A DNA stretch of 26,110 bases, taken from Collinsella sp. GTDB lineage: Bacteria > Actinomycetota > Coriobacteriia > Coriobacteriales > Coriobacteriaceae. Positions within the stretch are counted from its first letter, which is position 1; each line of letters starts with the position of its first letter. Below, piece after piece: positions 6,877-14,945 of the stretch. The DNA lies in NCBI GenBank assembly GCA_019414465.1, contig DXLY01000019.1, positions 1 through 26,110 of the forward strand, read 5' to 3'. The position numbers were made by a program, and so were the translations under genes. The notes beneath the pieces were generated by a model. The model ran no database searches and was not told the origin of the DNA. It was given only the letters and a program-made list of their open reading frames with translations.

Positions 6877-8600
6877 TGAGGTTTATGAGGCCGTACCGCG
6901 GTCTGATTGCGGTGACGCTGTTTGCGGTGCTGATAGATAACGTCGGTACGCTGTTGGTTCCCACGATGCTGGCGAACATGGTCAACACCGGTATTACCAC
7001 GGGCGATGTCGACTATATATTACGCAACGGCCTGTACATGCTTATCGCGACCGGCATGGCCAGCGGCGGCACGGTGCTGGGCTGCTATCTTTCGGCGCGC
7101 CTGGCCGCCAACGTGGCCTGCGATATCCGCAATGCCGTGTACGACAAGTCGCTCGAGCTGTCCGCCAGCGACTTTGAGCGCTTTGGCACGGGTTCGATGA
7201 TCACGCGCTCGCTCAACGACATCAACGTGATTCAGCAAGCTGTCCTTCAGACGATTCAGCTGGTGCTGCCGGTGCCGTTCTTGGCCGTGGCAGGCATCAT
7301 TTTTGCTTGGTTCATCGATCCCGCCATGGGCACGCTGCTGGGCGTGGTGGTTGCGATCGTGCTGGTGGCGGCGGTCTTTACCGTTGCCAACGCCGCGCCG
7401 ATCTTTATGCGCCTGCAGAGCTTTATCGACCGCATGAACGTGGTGCTGCGCGAGAACATCGTGGGCGTGCGCGTCATTCGCGCATTTAACAAGGAGCGCC
7501 ACGAGGAGCAGCGCCTGGACGAGGTGTTTAGCGATTACGCGGCCAATGCCATCAAGGTCAACCACCTGTTTGTGGGTCTCGACAGCTCCAGCTTCTTTTT
7601 GATGAATATCGCCGAGGTGGCGGTGCTGTGGGTGGGCGGCAACCGCGTGGGCGTCCACGCCATGCAAATCGGTAGCATCTCGGCCGTGCTGGAGTACGCG
7701 ATCCTGATCCTGTTCTTTGTGATGACGGCGCAGATGGTGATTCTGACGCTTCCACGCGCCGCCGCATGCCTGAACCGTGCGCAGCAGGTGTTGGAGATTG
7801 AGCCGAGCATCGTGGACGGCAAGCGCACGCTGGACACGTGCGCGGCGGAGTCTGTTGACGGTGCCGACGCGGTGGCCGTGTTCGACCACATGTCGTTCCG
7901 TTTTGACGATGCCGACGAGGATACCCTGTGCGACCTGAGCTTTGCCTGTCGCCGTGGCCAGACCACGGCGATTGTAGGCTCGACGGGTTCGGGCAAGTCG
8001 ACGGTGGCCAAGCTCTTGCTTCGCTTCCACGATGCCACGAAGGGCGCCATTCGCCTGAATGGCATCGATCTGCGCGACCTTTCGCAAGACGACATCCGCG
8101 GGCGTATCGCCTATGTGCCGCAGAAGGCATGGCTGTTCTCGGGCACCGTGGCAAGCAATCTGCGCTTTGGCAACGAGGACGCGACCGAGACCGACATGCT
8201 TCACGCGCTTGAGGTTGCCCAGAGCACCTTTGTACTCGATCAGCCGCAGGGGCTCGATACCCCGGTGGCGCGGGGCGGCACGAACTTTTCAGGCGGCCAG
8301 CGCCAGCGCCTGGCCATTGCTCGCGCGCTCATGAAGCAGGCCGATCTGTACATCTTCGATGACAGTTTTTCGGCCCTGGACTTTAAGACCGATGCCGCCC
8401 TGCGCCATGCGCTGCAAGACGAGACGCGTGACGCTGCGGTGCTCATCATCGCGCAGCGCATCTCGACGATTTTGCATGCCGACCAAATTGTCGTGCTCAA
8501 GGACGGCGAGATTGTGGGCTTGGGCACGCATAGCGAGCTTATGGAAACCTGCGAGGTGTACCGCGCCATCGCGGAATCGCAGATGAAGGGAGGTGAGTAG
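6864..8600 (+). CDS. ABC exporter half-transporter, degenerate-site subunit (pair 1, first gene)
   Basis: This 578-aa protein has an N-terminal six-helix exporter membrane domain (about 10-310) fused to an ATPase domain. Motifs: Walker A GSTGSGKST (372-380), Q-loop VPQKAWLF, intact signature NFSGGQRQR (474-482), and Walker B LYIFDD in which the catalytic Glu position is Asp500. The switch His is Gln531 (IIAQRIST). These Asp and Gln changes mark the non-hydrolysing half of heterodimeric exporters such as LmrCD, BmrCD and TM287/288. Its intact signature would complete the working site of its partner, the next gene. The start overlaps the MarR gene by 13 bases and has GAGGGGGA upstream. Likely substrates are drugs or lipophilic compounds, but this is inferred only from family and from the linked MarR regulator. 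Confidence 0.93.
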   Translation: MRLLMRFMRPYRGLIAVTLFAVLIDNVGTLLVPTMLANMVNTGITTGDVDYILRNGLYMLIATGMASGGTVLGCYLSARLAANVACDIRNAVYDKSLELSASDFERFGTGSMITRSLNDINVIQQAVLQTIQLVLPVPFLAVAGIIFAWFIDPAMGTLLGVVVAIVLVAAVFTVANAAPIFMRLQSFIDRMNVVLRENIVGVRVIRAFNKERHEEQRLDEVFSDYAANAIKVNHLFVGLDSSSFFLMNIAEVAVLWVGGNRVGVHAMQIGSISAVLEYAILILFFVMTAQMVILTLPRAAACLNRAQQVLEIEPSIVDGKRTLDTCAAESVDGADAVAVFDHMSFRFDDADEDTLCDLSFACRRGQTTAIVGSTGSGKSTVAKLLLRFHDATKGAIRLNGIDLRDLSQDDIRGRIAYVPQKAWLFSGTVASNLRFGNEDATETDMLHALEVAQSTFVLDQPQGLDTPVARGGTNFSGGQRQRLAIARALMKQADLYIFDDSFSALDFKTDAALRHALQDETRDAAVLIIAQRISTILHADQIVVLKDGEIVGLGTHSELMETCEVYRAIAESQMKGGE

Positions 8601-8601
8601 C

Positions 8602-10608
8602 ATGACCAAGGAGCTCAAGAAGCAGGGCGGCGTTGATGACGCCGCTGCCGCGGGACTGGTCGAGGAAACGGCTGCCGCGTCGACCGAGCTGGATGACGCC
8701 GCCAAGGCTGCAGCCGAGCGCGAGGCTCGCCGCCAAGCGCTCTACGAGGAAAACGAACGTGCCGAGGACGAGCGCGCCCGCGCCGAGGCAGAGCGTATGC
8801 GCGATGTGGACGACGAAGACGAGGACGAGACGCCTCGGGATACCTGGGCGACGGTGCGCCGCCTGTGGAGTGAGGCCGCCGGCGACCATTGGCGCTTCTA
8901 TATCGTGTTCGCGAGCATTGTGTTCTATGTCATCTTTAACACTGCTGCGCCGGCATATAGCGCCCGTGTGATCGATGAGCTGTGGGGGCATATGAAGCTG
9001 GCGTTTGCCAACAACACTACCTTCAGCATTACCTGGGAGAACTGCGGCAGGACTATCTTCATCTACTTTTTGATTTGGACGGCCGCCGCTTCGTTCTACG
9101 CGCTCCAGAGCTTTTTGATGTCGAGCGTGGCCGAACGCCTCAATCTGCGCCTGCGCAACCGCATCGCGCAAAAGCTCAACCGTCTGCCGCTCGCCTATTT
9201 TGACGCGCATCGTCCCGGCGAGGTCGTCAGCCGCGCGACCAACGACCTGGACAAGATGTCCGAGAGCATGCAGCGCGGATTGCTGCAGCTGCTCGTGTCG
9301 ATCGGCACGGTTGTTGGTGCTGTGAGCGTGATGTTCGTGTTCAGCGTGCAGCTTACGCTCGTCTTTCTGTTCTTTACGGCACTGTCGCTGCTGGTGACGA
9401 AGGTCGTCTCGCGCCGCACACACGATGTGACGGGCGAGCGCCAGGAGTGGGTGTCCAAGATTACGAGTGCGGTCGAGGAAGGCTATTCGGGCCGTCTGGT
9501 AATCCGTGCGTTTAACCGCGAACGTCAGAGCTCCGCTGAGGTGCACGAGGCTTCGAAGGAACTGGCTCGTGTGAGCACCAAGGCCGACTTTATGATCAAT
9601 GCTGTCGGCCCCGCAGTGCGCTTTATCGGCCGTTTGGCGCAGATCGTTATTGCGCTTGTGGGCTGCAGCATGCTGGTTGCCGGTCACATGACCGTCGGCG
9701 TGTTCCAGGCGTTCTTCCAGTTTATCTACGAGGCGTCCGAGCCCATGACGCAGCTGTCGTTTACCTTCAACTCGCTGCAGAGCGCGTTGGCGAGTGCGGA
9801 GCGCGTGTTCGACCTGCTCGATGAGCCCGAGATGGAGGCCGATCCGCTGCCGGACGAGGCCGCCAAGCTGCCGGGTCGCGTTGAGGGTCGCGTCTCCTTT
9901 GAGCACGTGCGCTTTGGTTATTCGCCCGACAAGCCGCTTATGCACGACGTGTCGTTTACCGCCGAGCCGGGCCAGAAGATTGCCGTGGTGGGAACCACGG
10001 GCGCGGGCAAGACGACGCTCATCAACCTGCTCATGCGCTTCTACGAGATTGACGGCGGGCGTATTACGCTCGACGGCGTGGATACGAGCCGCATGGACCG
10101 CGGCGAGCTACGGCAGCAGTTTGGCATGGTGCTGCAGGACGCCTGGCTGTTCGATGGCACGATTGCCGAAAACATCGCCTACGGCTGTCCCGAGGCGACG
10201 CGTGAGGAGATCGTGGCGGCTGCGCGCGCCGCGCAGGTCGACTTCTTTGTGCGCACCATGCCGCAGGGCTACGACACGCGCGTGGCCAACGATGCCGAAA
10301 GCATCAGCCAGGGCCAGCGTCAGCTGCTGACCATCGCACGCGTGCTGCTCAATAACCCGGCGATTCTCATCCTGGACGAGGCGACCTCAAGCGTGGATAC
10401 GCGTACCGAGCTTGCCATCGGTCGTGCCATGGACGCGCTCATGCGCGGGCGCACGAGCTTTGTGATCGCGCACCGCCTGTCGACGATCGTGGACGCCGAC
10501 CTGATCTTGGTCATGGATCACGGCAACATCATCGAGCAGGGCACGCATGAGGAGCTGCTGGCTGCCGAGGGTGCCTACGCCGACCTCTATCTGAGCCAGT
10601 TCGCATAA
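8602..10608 (+). CDS. ABC exporter half-transporter, catalytic subunit (pair 1, second gene)
   Basis: This 668-aa protein pairs with the preceding subunit. After an unusual charged N-terminus (about residues 1-78, Ala/Glu/Arg/Asp-rich, ending in VDDEDEDE) come six membrane helices (about 95-390) and an ATPase domain. Motifs: Walker A GTTGAGKTT (464-472), Q-loop LQDAWLFDGT, Walker B ILILDE with catalytic Glu593, and switch His624 (AHRLST). Its own signature is altered to SISQGQRQL instead of LSGGQ. It thus provides the working Walker B and His, while the partner supplies the good signature. AGGGAGGTGA lies before the ATG at 8602, one base past the preceding stop; a GTG at 8593 within that site is less likely. 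A GGGAC foldback and a terminator follow. Confidence 0.93.
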   Translation: MTKELKKQGGVDDAAAAGLVEETAAASTELDDAAKAAAEREARRQALYEENERAEDERARAEAERMRDVDDEDEDETPRDTWATVRRLWSEAAGDHWRFYIVFASIVFYVIFNTAAPAYSARVIDELWGHMKLAFANNTTFSITWENCGRTIFIYFLIWTAAASFYALQSFLMSSVAERLNLRLRNRIAQKLNRLPLAYFDAHRPGEVVSRATNDLDKMSESMQRGLLQLLVSIGTVVGAVSVMFVFSVQLTLVFLFFTALSLLVTKVVSRRTHDVTGERQEWVSKITSAVEEGYSGRLVIRAFNRERQSSAEVHEASKELARVSTKADFMINAVGPAVRFIGRLAQIVIALVGCSMLVAGHMTVGVFQAFFQFIYEASEPMTQLSFTFNSLQSALASAERVFDLLDEPEMEADPLPDEAAKLPGRVEGRVSFEHVRFGYSPDKPLMHDVSFTAEPGQKIAVVGTTGAGKTTLINLLMRFYEIDGGRITLDGVDTSRMDRGELRQQFGMVLQDAWLFDGTIAENIAYGCPEATREEIVAAARAAQVDFFVRTMPQGYDTRVANDAESISQGQRQLLTIARVLLNNPAILILDEATSSVDTRTELAIGRAMDALMRGRTSFVIAHRLSTIVDADLILVMDHGNIIEQGTHEELLAAEGAYADLYLSQFA

Positions 10609-10637
10609 TGTGACAAAGGGACAGTCTCTTTGCCACA
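10609..10637. repeat. Intergenic foldback with a GGGACAGTCTC core (variant c)
   Basis: TGTGACAAAG (10609-10618) pairs with CTTTGCCACA (10628-10637) with one mismatch around a GGGACAGTC core. It begins right after the ABC stop codon, in the convergent gap before cysE, as the other members of this foldback set do. Confidence 0.6.
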
Positions 10638-10645
10638 TCACAAAT

Positions 10646-10680
10646 AAGGCGCGCCGGGGATGAATTCCCTGGCGCGCCTT
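10646..10680. terminator. Bidirectional terminator between the ABC operon and cysE
   Basis: A 10-bp stem (AAGGCGCGCC 10646-10655 with 10671-10680) continues inward through GGGA/TCCC pairing. It ends in CTTTGCG on the plus strand and CCTTATTTG on the minus strand, and lies between convergent genes. Confidence 0.8.
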
Positions 10681-10718
10681 TGCGTTGATGCCGATGTCGT
10701 TTTGTGCCGCTTGCGTTC

Positions 10719-11423
10719 CTAGCGTTCGTCCACGAGCTTGGCGACGAGGGCCTTGAGCTCGGCCACCTCTCGCTCGAGTTCCTTGACGCGGCGGGCATTC
10801 TCGGTGATGCCCTGGCGGTTGAGGGCGGACTGCTCGGCGGCGTCATCGGGCATGTACTCGCGATGCTGCTTGGCGTCGAAACTCTCCTCGAACACACGGC
10901 AGCCGTTGCGCTTGATGATGCGTCCCGGCACGCCCACGACGGTGCAGTTGTCGGGGACGTCCTTAACGACGACCGAGTTGCCGCCGATCTTGACGTTGTT
11001 GCCGATGCGGATGTTGCCGAGCACCTTGGCGCCCGTGCCCACCGTGACATTGTTGCCCAGGGTGGGGTGACGCTTGCCGGTCTCGTTGCCGGTGCCGCCG
11101 AGCGTGACGCCCTGGTAGAGCACACAGTTGTCGCCCACAATGGTGGTCTCGCCGATGACGACGCCCATGGCGTGGTCGATAAAGAAGTGCTTGCCAATCT
11201 GCGCGGCAGGGTGAATCTCGACGCCGGTGATGTGGCGGGTGATTTGCGAGAGCACGCGGGCGAGCGAGCGATGACCGTGCTCCCACAGCCAGTGCTCGGG
11301 CACGTGGTTCCACTTGGCGTGCAGGCCAGGATAGGAAAGAAAGATGACCAGACCGTTTTGCGCGGCGGGGTCCTGCGCCTGGACGGTCTTGATGTCCTCG
11401 CGAATGGTATTGATAAAGCTCAC
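10719..11423 (-). CDS. cysE: Serine O-acetyltransferase
   Basis: CysE transfers acetyl from acetyl-CoA to L-serine, giving O-acetylserine for cysteine synthesis. The 234-aa protein has the short helical N-domain and the left-handed beta-helix with hexapeptide repeats. Family landmarks are IHPAAQIGKHFFIDHAMGVV (active-site His and Asp), IGETTIVGDNCVLYQGVTLG, GNETGKRHPTLGNNVTVGTG and GVPGRIIKR. The C-terminus is a short coiled coil (KELEREVAELKALVAKL), less usual for CysE. The GTG at 11423 is chosen because AAGGGAGGG lies six bases upstream and the protein then begins VSFINTIRED, as expected for the family; the ATG at 11498 lies upstream of the likely promoter. A minus-strand -10 box TATACT is at 11465-11470. 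No sulfur-responsive riboswitch is evident. Confidence 0.94.
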   Translation of the reverse strand: MSFINTIREDIKTVQAQDPAAQNGLVIFLSYPGLHAKWNHVPEHWLWEHGHRSLARVLSQITRHITGVEIHPAAQIGKHFFIDHAMGVVIGETTIVGDNCVLYQGVTLGGTGNETGKRHPTLGNNVTVGTGAKVLGNIRIGNNVKIGGNSVVVKDVPDNCTVVGVPGRIIKRNGCRVFEESFDAKQHREYMPDDAAEQSALNRQGITENARRVKELEREVAELKALVAKLVDER

Positions 11424-11464
11424 CGGCCGCCCTCCCTTAGCGCCATGGCAATGCGATTCAATAA

Positions 11465-11486
11465 AGTATAGCGATTCGCTAGGGAT
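11465..11486 (-). promoter_or_regulatory. Candidate cysE promoter
   Basis: On the minus strand TATACT (11465-11470) is preceded by an A/T-rich stretch about 16 bases upstream and lies 42 bases from the GTG start. AGCGATTCGCT (11470-11480) is a 5-bp dyad inside the spacer and could be an operator. The -35 match is poor. Confidence 0.45.
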
Positions 11487-11646
11487 TAAAAAGGACAATC
11501 TTGGCGGCTTTGCGCTACAAGTGTCAGTTATGCAAACTTGCTGGTAATGGAGTCATGCTTTTGTGGGGTTGCGCACGAGGGGGCACCGCAACCGTATACT
11601 GGTCAACTTGGACGTATCCGCGCCCACAACTGAGAGGTTTTACTTC

Positions 11647-12285
11647 ATGGGTTTCATCAATTTTATTGCCGAGCTGCTTAAGGACCCGCGCACCGCGATC
11701 GCCAGCTGGATCGCCGCCGGCCCGCTTATGGCCTACGGCTGCGTGTTCCTGATCATCTTTATCGAGACGGGCGTGGTGTTCTTCCCGTTCCTTCCCGGTG
11801 ATTCGCTGCTGTTCGCCTCGGGTTTCTTTGCCCACAACGGCGGCTTTAACATCGTGGCGCTTCTGGCCACCGCATGGGCCGCTGCCATTTTGGGCGATCA
11901 GTGCAACTTTATGATCGGTCACTTCTTTGGCCGCAAGATCATCGCTTCGGGCAAGGTCAAGGCCATGACGCCCGAGCGCATCAAAAAGTCCGAGGACTTC
12001 TTGGACAAGTGGGGTCACCTGGCCATCTTCCTGGGTCGCTTCTTCCCGTTTATCCGCACCTTTGTGCCCTTTATCGCTGGCATGGGCGGCATGCACTGGC
12101 GCAACTTTGTCGTCTTTAACGTGCTGGGCGGCATTACCTGGTCGACGGTCTTTACGCTGCTGGGCTACTTCTTTGGCGGCATTCCCTTTGTGCAGGAGCA
12201 CTTTGAGCTGCTGATTATCGGCATCGTTGCCGTGTCGATCATCCCGACCGTGGTCGGTCTGGTTAAGGCCAAGCTGGGTAAATAG
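11647..12285 (+). CDS. DedA-family (SNARE-associated/VTT) membrane protein
   Basis: This 212-aa inner-membrane protein belongs to the DedA superfamily, whose members act in undecaprenyl-phosphate or phospholipid transport and membrane homeostasis. Family motifs are clear: the acidic early helix FIIFIETGVVFFPFLPGDSL (about 37-56), the loop LGDQCNFMIGHFFGR with the E/D-x3-Y/F-like pattern, and the signature FLGRFFPFIRTFVPFIAGMG (about 128-147), which carries the conserved arginines of the re-entrant loop. The C-terminus has a further helix and a basic end. The start at 11647 follows GAGAGG; the open frame to 11563 is upstream sequence. It is a single-gene unit with its own terminator. Which lipid carrier it handles cannot be told from sequence. 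Confidence 0.92.
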   Translation: MGFINFIAELLKDPRTAIASWIAAGPLMAYGCVFLIIFIETGVVFFPFLPGDSLLFASGFFAHNGGFNIVALLATAWAAAILGDQCNFMIGHFFGRKIIASGKVKAMTPERIKKSEDFLDKWGHLAIFLGRFFPFIRTFVPFIAGMGGMHWRNFVVFNVLGGITWSTVFTLLGYFFGGIPFVQEHFELLIIGIVAVSIIPTVVGLVKAKLGK

Positions 12286-12323
12286 AACGCCTAGCTCGAG
12301 CCAGCGCGCAGACCGTACAGTTG

Positions 12324-12357
12324 AGGCCCGTCACCGTTTACGGTGGCGGGCCTTTTT
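12324..12357 (+). terminator. Rho-independent terminator of the DedA gene
   Basis: AGGCCCGTCACCG (12324-12336) pairs with CGGTGGCGGGCCT (12341-12353) through 13 bp including one T-G pair, with a TTTA loop, and is followed by TTTT. Confidence 0.93.
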
Positions 12358-12401
12358 GCTTCGGTCAAATGAAAATACTTTACTTAGTTAAAGAAAAGCG
12401 T

Positions 12402-12429
12402 TTTATCAGACGCGTGTGCGGAGTACAAT
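12402..12429 (+). promoter_or_regulatory. Candidate ilvE promoter
   Basis: TTTATC (12402-12407), a 16-base spacer and TACAAT (12424-12429) give a plausible promoter about 150 bases before the ilvE start. Just upstream, CTTTA-N6-TAAAG (12378-12393) is an A/T-rich dyad that may be an operator. Confidence 0.5.
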
Positions 12430-12582
12430 CTCGTGCATGCGAATCGACGTGCCATCGGCTTTGATGCCGTTCGCGTGTCCCGTCCGGCACTACGCTCCGG
12501 GCGTGCGACGTTGCGACGCGGTCGGCCTCGGTCCTTGCGTGCGGGTTCGCGAGTATGCAACTGTGTATGTAAGGAGCGACAT

Positions 12583-13635
12583 ATGACTGTCGAGAAGAAG
12601 GATATCGATTGGGGTAGCCTCGGCTTTGGCTACATGAAGACCGATTACAGCTACGAGGCTCATTGGAAGGATGGCGAGTGGGACGAGGGCGGCCTGACCA
12701 CCGACCACACCCTGCATGTCTCCGAGTGCGGCGGCATCTTCCATTACTGCCAGGAGGTCTTTGAGGGCCTGAAGGCCTACACCGCCGAGGACGGCAGCAT
12801 CGTCTGCTTCCGTCCCGACATGAACGCCGAGCGTATGTATAACTCTGCCCAGCGCCTCGAGATGCCCCCGTTTCCCAAGGACAAGTTCGTTGAGGCCGTC
12901 AAGCAGGTCGTTTCTGCCAACGCCGCCTGGGTTCCGCCCTTCGGTTCCGGCGCGACCCTGTACGTGCGTCCGTTTATGATCGGCTCCGGTGACGTGATCG
13001 GCGTGGCTCCCGCTCCTGAGTACACGTTCCGCATTCTCGTGACCCCGGTCGGTCCGTACTTTAAGGGTGGCCTCAAGCCCGTCAAGCTGCGCGTTTCCGA
13101 GTATGACCGTGCAGCACCGCATGGCACCGGCAACATCAAGGCCGGCCTGAACTACGCCATGTCCCTTAAGCCCACGATGGAGGCCCATCGCGAGGGCTAT
13201 GCCGAGAACCTGTATCTCGACTCCGAGTCCCGCACCTATGTCGAGGAGACCGGTGGCGCCAACGTCCTGTTCGTGAAAGAGGATGGCACGCTCGTCGTTC
13301 CGCAGTCGCACACCGACTCCATCCTGCCCTCTATCACCCGTCGTTCGCTCGTTCAGGTTGCTCAGGACCTGGGCATGACCGTTGACCAGCGCCCCGTCGA
13401 GTGGGCCGAGGTCAAGGCCGGCACCTTTGTGGAGTGCGGCCTGTGCGGCACCGCTGCCGTCATCTCTCCGGTTGGCGAAATCGACAACAAGGTTTACGGC
13501 GCCGACGAGACCGTGACCTTCCCGGCTGGATACACCGAGATCGGCCCTGTGATGAAGAAGCTTCGCGAGACCCTGACTGGTATCCAGTCTGGTGCTGTCG
13601 AGGACAAGCACAACTGGGTTTACACCGTCGCGTAA
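12583..13635 (+). CDS. ilvE: Branched-chain amino acid aminotransferase (fold-type IV PLP enzyme)
   Basis: The enzyme interconverts leucine, isoleucine and valine with their 2-oxo acids, using glutamate/2-oxoglutarate. The 350-aa protein has the features of the larger BCAT class: HYCQEVFEGLKAY near residue 54, YVRPFMIGSG, the PLP-lysine motif GTGNIKAGLNYA with Lys186, and YVEETGGANVLFV, GTFVECGLCGTAAVISPVG later on. The start at 12583 has AAGGAG seven bases upstream. The frame stays open upstream to 12433 as an Arg-rich stretch lacking family similarity, so I regard that as untranslated leader. The leader contains no run of Leu/Ile/Val codons, so classic peptide attenuation is not supported. 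The gene stands alone and is followed by a large nested foldback. Confidence 0.95.
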   Translation: MTVEKKDIDWGSLGFGYMKTDYSYEAHWKDGEWDEGGLTTDHTLHVSECGGIFHYCQEVFEGLKAYTAEDGSIVCFRPDMNAERMYNSAQRLEMPPFPKDKFVEAVKQVVSANAAWVPPFGSGATLYVRPFMIGSGDVIGVAPAPEYTFRILVTPVGPYFKGGLKPVKLRVSEYDRAAPHGTGNIKAGLNYAMSLKPTMEAHREGYAENLYLDSESRTYVEETGGANVLFVKEDGTLVVPQSHTDSILPSITRRSLVQVAQDLGMTVDQRPVEWAEVKAGTFVECGLCGTAAVISPVGEIDNKVYGADETVTFPAGYTEIGPVMKKLRETLTGIQSGAVEDKHNWVYTVA

Positions 13636-13651
13636 TTTGTCTTACCTATCC

Positions 13652-13776
13652 GGGCAGAGAACAAGTTCCCTCCCGGCGCGTCCTCGGACATGCAAGAAGC
13701 CCTCGCTGCGCACTTCGTGCGGCGAGGGCTTCTTGCGTCCTGCGGAGTGCGCCGGGAGGGAACTTGTTCTCTGCCC
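13652..13776. repeat. 125-bp nested foldback with 28-bp perfect outer arms
   Basis: The outer arms (13652-13679 and 13749-13776) are perfect 28-bp inverted copies. An inner perfect 15-bp repeat (13692-13706 with 13722-13736) extends with G-U pairs to a small apical loop near 13712-13716; the zones between the arms pair partly. It begins 17 bases after the ilvE stop. The outer arm contains GAACAAGTTCCC. No T tract follows, so it is more than a simple terminator; it may be a mobile foldback element or a long structured 3' end. Confidence 0.85.
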
Positions 13777-14119
13777 TGCGGGTTCGGCGATGTCACAACG
13801 GGCAATGATTAATCTGAATAAAGATGGTGCGCGGCCTTTTAGGCTGCGCTTTTGCTTTGCTTCGCGCCATGTGGGGGCGGTGGCGACGTGCATTTTTGCG
13901 AGTATTCTGCAGTCGAAGGTCCCTGCATACCGATCTCGGGCAAAAAATCGGGAGTTCTCGATGTTTTCTACGAATGATGGGCGGGGTTATGGGCTGGCAG
14001 CGTTTGATTTGCAGGGATATTCGCGGTCTTTGGCATTTATCGTGGCGCCCGAAGCTCTTGGTTATGTTGAATACTCCTAAAAATGCACGACGCTTAGAGG
14101 GGGACCTTCGCGAAAAAGG
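13777..14119. other. Intergenic stretch with no supportable gene
   Basis: A frame is open from 13805 to 14080 (about 91 aa), but it has no ribosome site, no family resemblance and a composition unlike the neighbouring genes. The minus-strand frames here are equally weak. I see no RNA gene. Confidence 0.5.
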
Positions 14120-14158
14120 AAACCGCCCCGTCGAAGTATGCATTCGACGGGGCGGTTT
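14120..14158 (-). terminator. Rho-independent terminator of lemA
   Basis: A perfect 16-bp stem (14120-14135 with 14143-14158) with a 7-base loop is followed on the minus strand by TCCTTTTTCG. It lies 36 bases beyond the lemA stop. Confidence 0.92.
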
Positions 14159-14194
14159 ATGCATTTGGCCGATTAAGGATGCGCTGTCAAACTA

Positions 14195-14746
14195 CTAGAA
14201 CTTGACGGTCGGGGCCTGGCGGGCTGCTTCGGCGGCCTCGAAGCCCTGGCGCTCCTTAAACTGGAAGATGCCGGCAAAGATGACAGCCGGGAACGTCTGA
14301 ATGGCGTTGTTGTAGCTGAGCACGCAATCGTTGTAGCTCTGGCGTGCATAGCTAATCTTGTTCTCGGTATCCTCGAGCGATGCCTGCAGCTGCGTAAAGT
14401 TGGTGTTTGCCTTAAGATCGGGATAGGCCTCGGCTACGGCGAAGAGCTGACGCAGCGCACCGGTCAGCACGTTGTCGGCTTCCATCTTGGCTTCGGGCGT
14501 GGTGGCCTTGACGGCGGTGTTACGCGCGCTGATCACGGCGGAGAGCGTCTCCTGCTCGTGCTTGGCGTAGCCCTTGACGGTCTCGACCAGATTGGGGATC
14601 AGGTCGTTGCGACGCTGCAGCTGCGTATCGATGTTCTGCCAGGCGTTATCGATGCGGTTACGCTTGGTGACCATGTTGTTGTAGATGCCGGCGATGGCGC
14701 AGGCAATCACAATGACAACAACGATGCCGATGATGACGGGAAGCAT
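14195..14746 (-). CDS. lemA: LemA family protein
   Basis: This 183-aa protein has one N-terminal membrane helix (about residues 2-24, VIIGIVVVIVIACAIAGIYN), then a helical bundle facing out or into the cytoplasm depending on topology. The family signature is clear: NRIDNAWQNIDTQLQRRNDL, IPNLVETVKGYAKHEQETL, and the later AYPDLKANTNFTQLQASLED and ISYARQSYNDCVLSYN segments. The role of LemA is not settled; it is often linked to membrane or protease-associated functions, but no HtpX or TPM-domain partner is adjacent here. The ATG at 14746 has GGAG six bases upstream; the open frame to 14974 overlaps the divergent regulator's region. It is divergent from the TetR-like gene across 199 bp. Confidence 0.94.
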   Translation of the reverse strand: MLPVIIGIVVVIVIACAIAGIYNNMVTKRNRIDNAWQNIDTQLQRRNDLIPNLVETVKGYAKHEQETLSAVISARNTAVKATTPEAKMEADNVLTGALRQLFAVAEAYPDLKANTNFTQLQASLEDTENKISYARQSYNDCVLSYNNAIQTFPAVIFAGIFQFKERQGFEAAEAARQAPTVKF

Positions 14747-14945
14747 GATGTCTCCGTTTCGAATGGCCGCGGCGGCATGCGCCAGCTGCCGTTGGTATAA
14801 CGCTACTAGTATACCCGCAACGTTTTGTCGTGCCGAACTTTCCGGTAAGCGTTGTGTTTTCGGCGGGGTTGGCACCGGGGCAAAGCGCGCGAGGTACAGG
14901 TGTAAGATATGCGACAGATTGACGAGTGTTGTCTTTGCCCTGAGG

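Noticed and set aside
12433..12582. Branched-chain amino acid leader peptide for ilvE
   Set aside because: The stretch is Arg-rich, lacks Leu/Ile/Val clusters and shows no terminator/antiterminator pair.
13805..14080. Possible 91-aa protein after the ilvE foldback
   Set aside because: No ribosome site, no recognisable motif and odd composition; the region looks non-coding.
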